Origin: Croceibacterium salegens
GTDB lineage: Bacteria; Pseudomonadota; Alphaproteobacteria; Sphingomonadales; Sphingomonadaceae
Reading direction: 5' to 3'
NCBI RefSeq assembly: GCF_009827435.1
Contig: NZ_WTYM01000020.1
Coordinates: forward strand, 1-35,963
Length of the DNA stretch: 35,963 nucleotides
Shown here: piece after piece, positions 35,407-35,963 of the stretch
Layout: every line of letters starts with the position of its first letter
Position numbering within the stretch: position 1 is the first letter of the stretch
Notes under the pieces: generated by a model
What the model was told of the DNA's origin: nothing
Database searches by the model: none
Seen by the model: only the letters and a program-made list of their open reading frames with translations
Position numbers and translations under genes: made by a program

Positions 35407-35937
35407 TCAGATTTCCGTGCGCTCGGCGAGCAATAGCGCGTCCTCGATGTCCACGCCCAGGTACCTGACGGTGTTCTCGATCTTGGAATGGCCAAGCAGG
35501 ATTTGCACGGCACGGAGATTGCCCGTCGCCTTGTAAATCATCGAAGCCTTGGTGCGCCGCATCGAGTGCGTACCGTATTCCTCACGTCGCAGCCCAATGG
35601 CAGTCACCCATTCATCGACCAGGCGCGCGTATTGTCTCGTGCTCAGGTGCTTTGTTCGATCGATGCGGCTTGGGAAGGCGTAGTCTTCGGTCGATCCTCC
35701 ACGCCGCTCGAGCCACGCCAAAAGGCTGGCACGAACATCGCCTGTCAGTTCGAACTGAACAGGGCGCCCGGTCTTCTGCTGGATAACCGTCGACCGGCTT
35801 CGTATCTCCTGGCTGGCGACAAGATCCCCGATCCTGATCCTGCTCCTGACGCCACTGACAGCCTCACTGCATGGGAATAGTAGCGGAGAAAGGCGCCAAA
35901 CCCCCGACCAGCCAACTTGTCCGCGAAGAATGTCCAC
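35407..35937 (-). pseudogene. Tyrosine recombinase/integrase, N-terminally truncated
   Basis: The frame of 176 residues contains the catalytic C-terminal part of a phage-type integrase. The beta-hairpin Lys region is VIQQKTGRPVQFELTG, then HSMRRTKASMIYK (H-x-x-R), LLGHSKIENTVRYLGVD with the third His and the nucleophile Tyr, and a short tail. Family members have a conserved Leu-Arg-Gly-x-Asp-Leu segment carrying the first catalytic Arg just before IRIGDLV. Here this is replaced by unrelated sequence (residues 1 to ~32), which in part matches an island-repeat copy. Without Arg I and the N-terminal helices it should be inactive. It could otherwise be a start-shifted gene of an unusual short type, which I think less likely. 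Confidence 0.7.
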
Positions 35938-35944
35938 TTTCGGG
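35886..35944 (+). repeat. Possible degenerate island repeat at the 5' end of the integrase remnant
   Basis: AG-AAAGGCGCCAA, GACCAGCCA and CCACTTTC occur in the same order as AG-AGCGCCAA, GACCAACCA and GGACTTTC in the copy at 34704-34789, with 4 extra bases between. It coincides with the part of the integrase frame that does not match the family. Confidence 0.35.
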
Positions 35945-35963
35945 AACTAAGAAGTCGGGCTCT

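Larger units (their letters stand above)
30330..35963. mobile_element. Decaying genomic island adjoining tRNA-Thr (right end outside window)
   Basis: From the 3' end of tRNA-Thr to the window edge coding density and GC content fall visibly compared with the first 30 kb. Genes are single, short, broken or on alternating strands. An N-terminally damaged tyrosine integrase is at 35407-35937. The gaps hold copies of one repeat not seen left of the tRNA. tRNA 3' ends are classical integration sites for such integrases. I found no copy of the tRNA end near the right edge, so the other boundary must be beyond the window or lost. Confidence 0.55.

Overview
This is a GC-rich, gene-dense chromosomal segment from an alphaproteobacterium, most likely a sphingomonad (Erythrobacteraceae/Sphingomonadaceae). 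The assignment rests on protein character and gene mix: an infB-rbfA-truB-rpsO-pnp backbone, an F1-ATPase inhibitor zeta subunit, a long TonB-dependent receptor, a PEP-CTERM protein, frequent GTG starts with GTGA/ATGA overlaps, and the CGTCATTGCGAG-type dispersed repeat. It was not checked against any database.

Layout. 1-9.7 kb: a translation and RNA-metabolism cluster on the + strand (infB, partial at the left edge; rbfA; truB; rpsO; pnp). It is interrupted by DUF1697, a small exported protein, tdk, an M50 protease-like membrane protein and DUF2239. Two terminators follow pnp. 9.8-12.1 kb: a DNA-deoxyinosine glycosylase-like protein, a 53-residue membrane peptide joined to leuD, the zeta inhibitor, a BolA protein and a CGFS glutaredoxin; the last two are a known partner pair in iron-sulfur and iron handling. 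12.1-12.7 kb: a 570-nt stretch without a credible protein gene but with strong hairpins, then tRNA-Arg(TCT). 12.8-19.3 kb: queuosine-precursor transporter; a mini-operon of a 42-residue peptide and a PspC protein behind a sigma-54-like promoter with an upstream dyad; recF; a GDSL lipoprotein esterase; and an ABC ATPase/FtsX permease pair divergent from it. 19.3-25.7 kb: TonB receptor, an sdpI-sdpR-type autorepressor operon, a GT4 glycosyltransferase, and a PadR regulator followed by a four-helix membrane protein whose ribosome site lies in a hairpin. 25.7-30.2 kb: an exported GH2 glycosidase, rarA, an MmcQ/YjbR protein and an RNase H-fold-like protein.

From the tRNA-Thr(TGT) at 30.26 kb to the right edge the character changes. 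Coding density and GC drop, and genes are short, broken or isolated. I read this as an eroding genomic island next to a tRNA. It holds an exported-protein pseudogene (one C-run frameshift and one nonsense codon), a PEP-CTERM protein, a small cysteine-rich exported protein, a lone molybdopterin oxidoreductase and a tyrosine integrase missing its N-terminal part. Copies of one roughly 86-bp repeat, all in the same orientation, lie in most gaps between these genes. This repeat-and-cassette arrangement is the least explained feature of the window.

All functional calls are from sequence inspection; no alignments, folding or searches were run.
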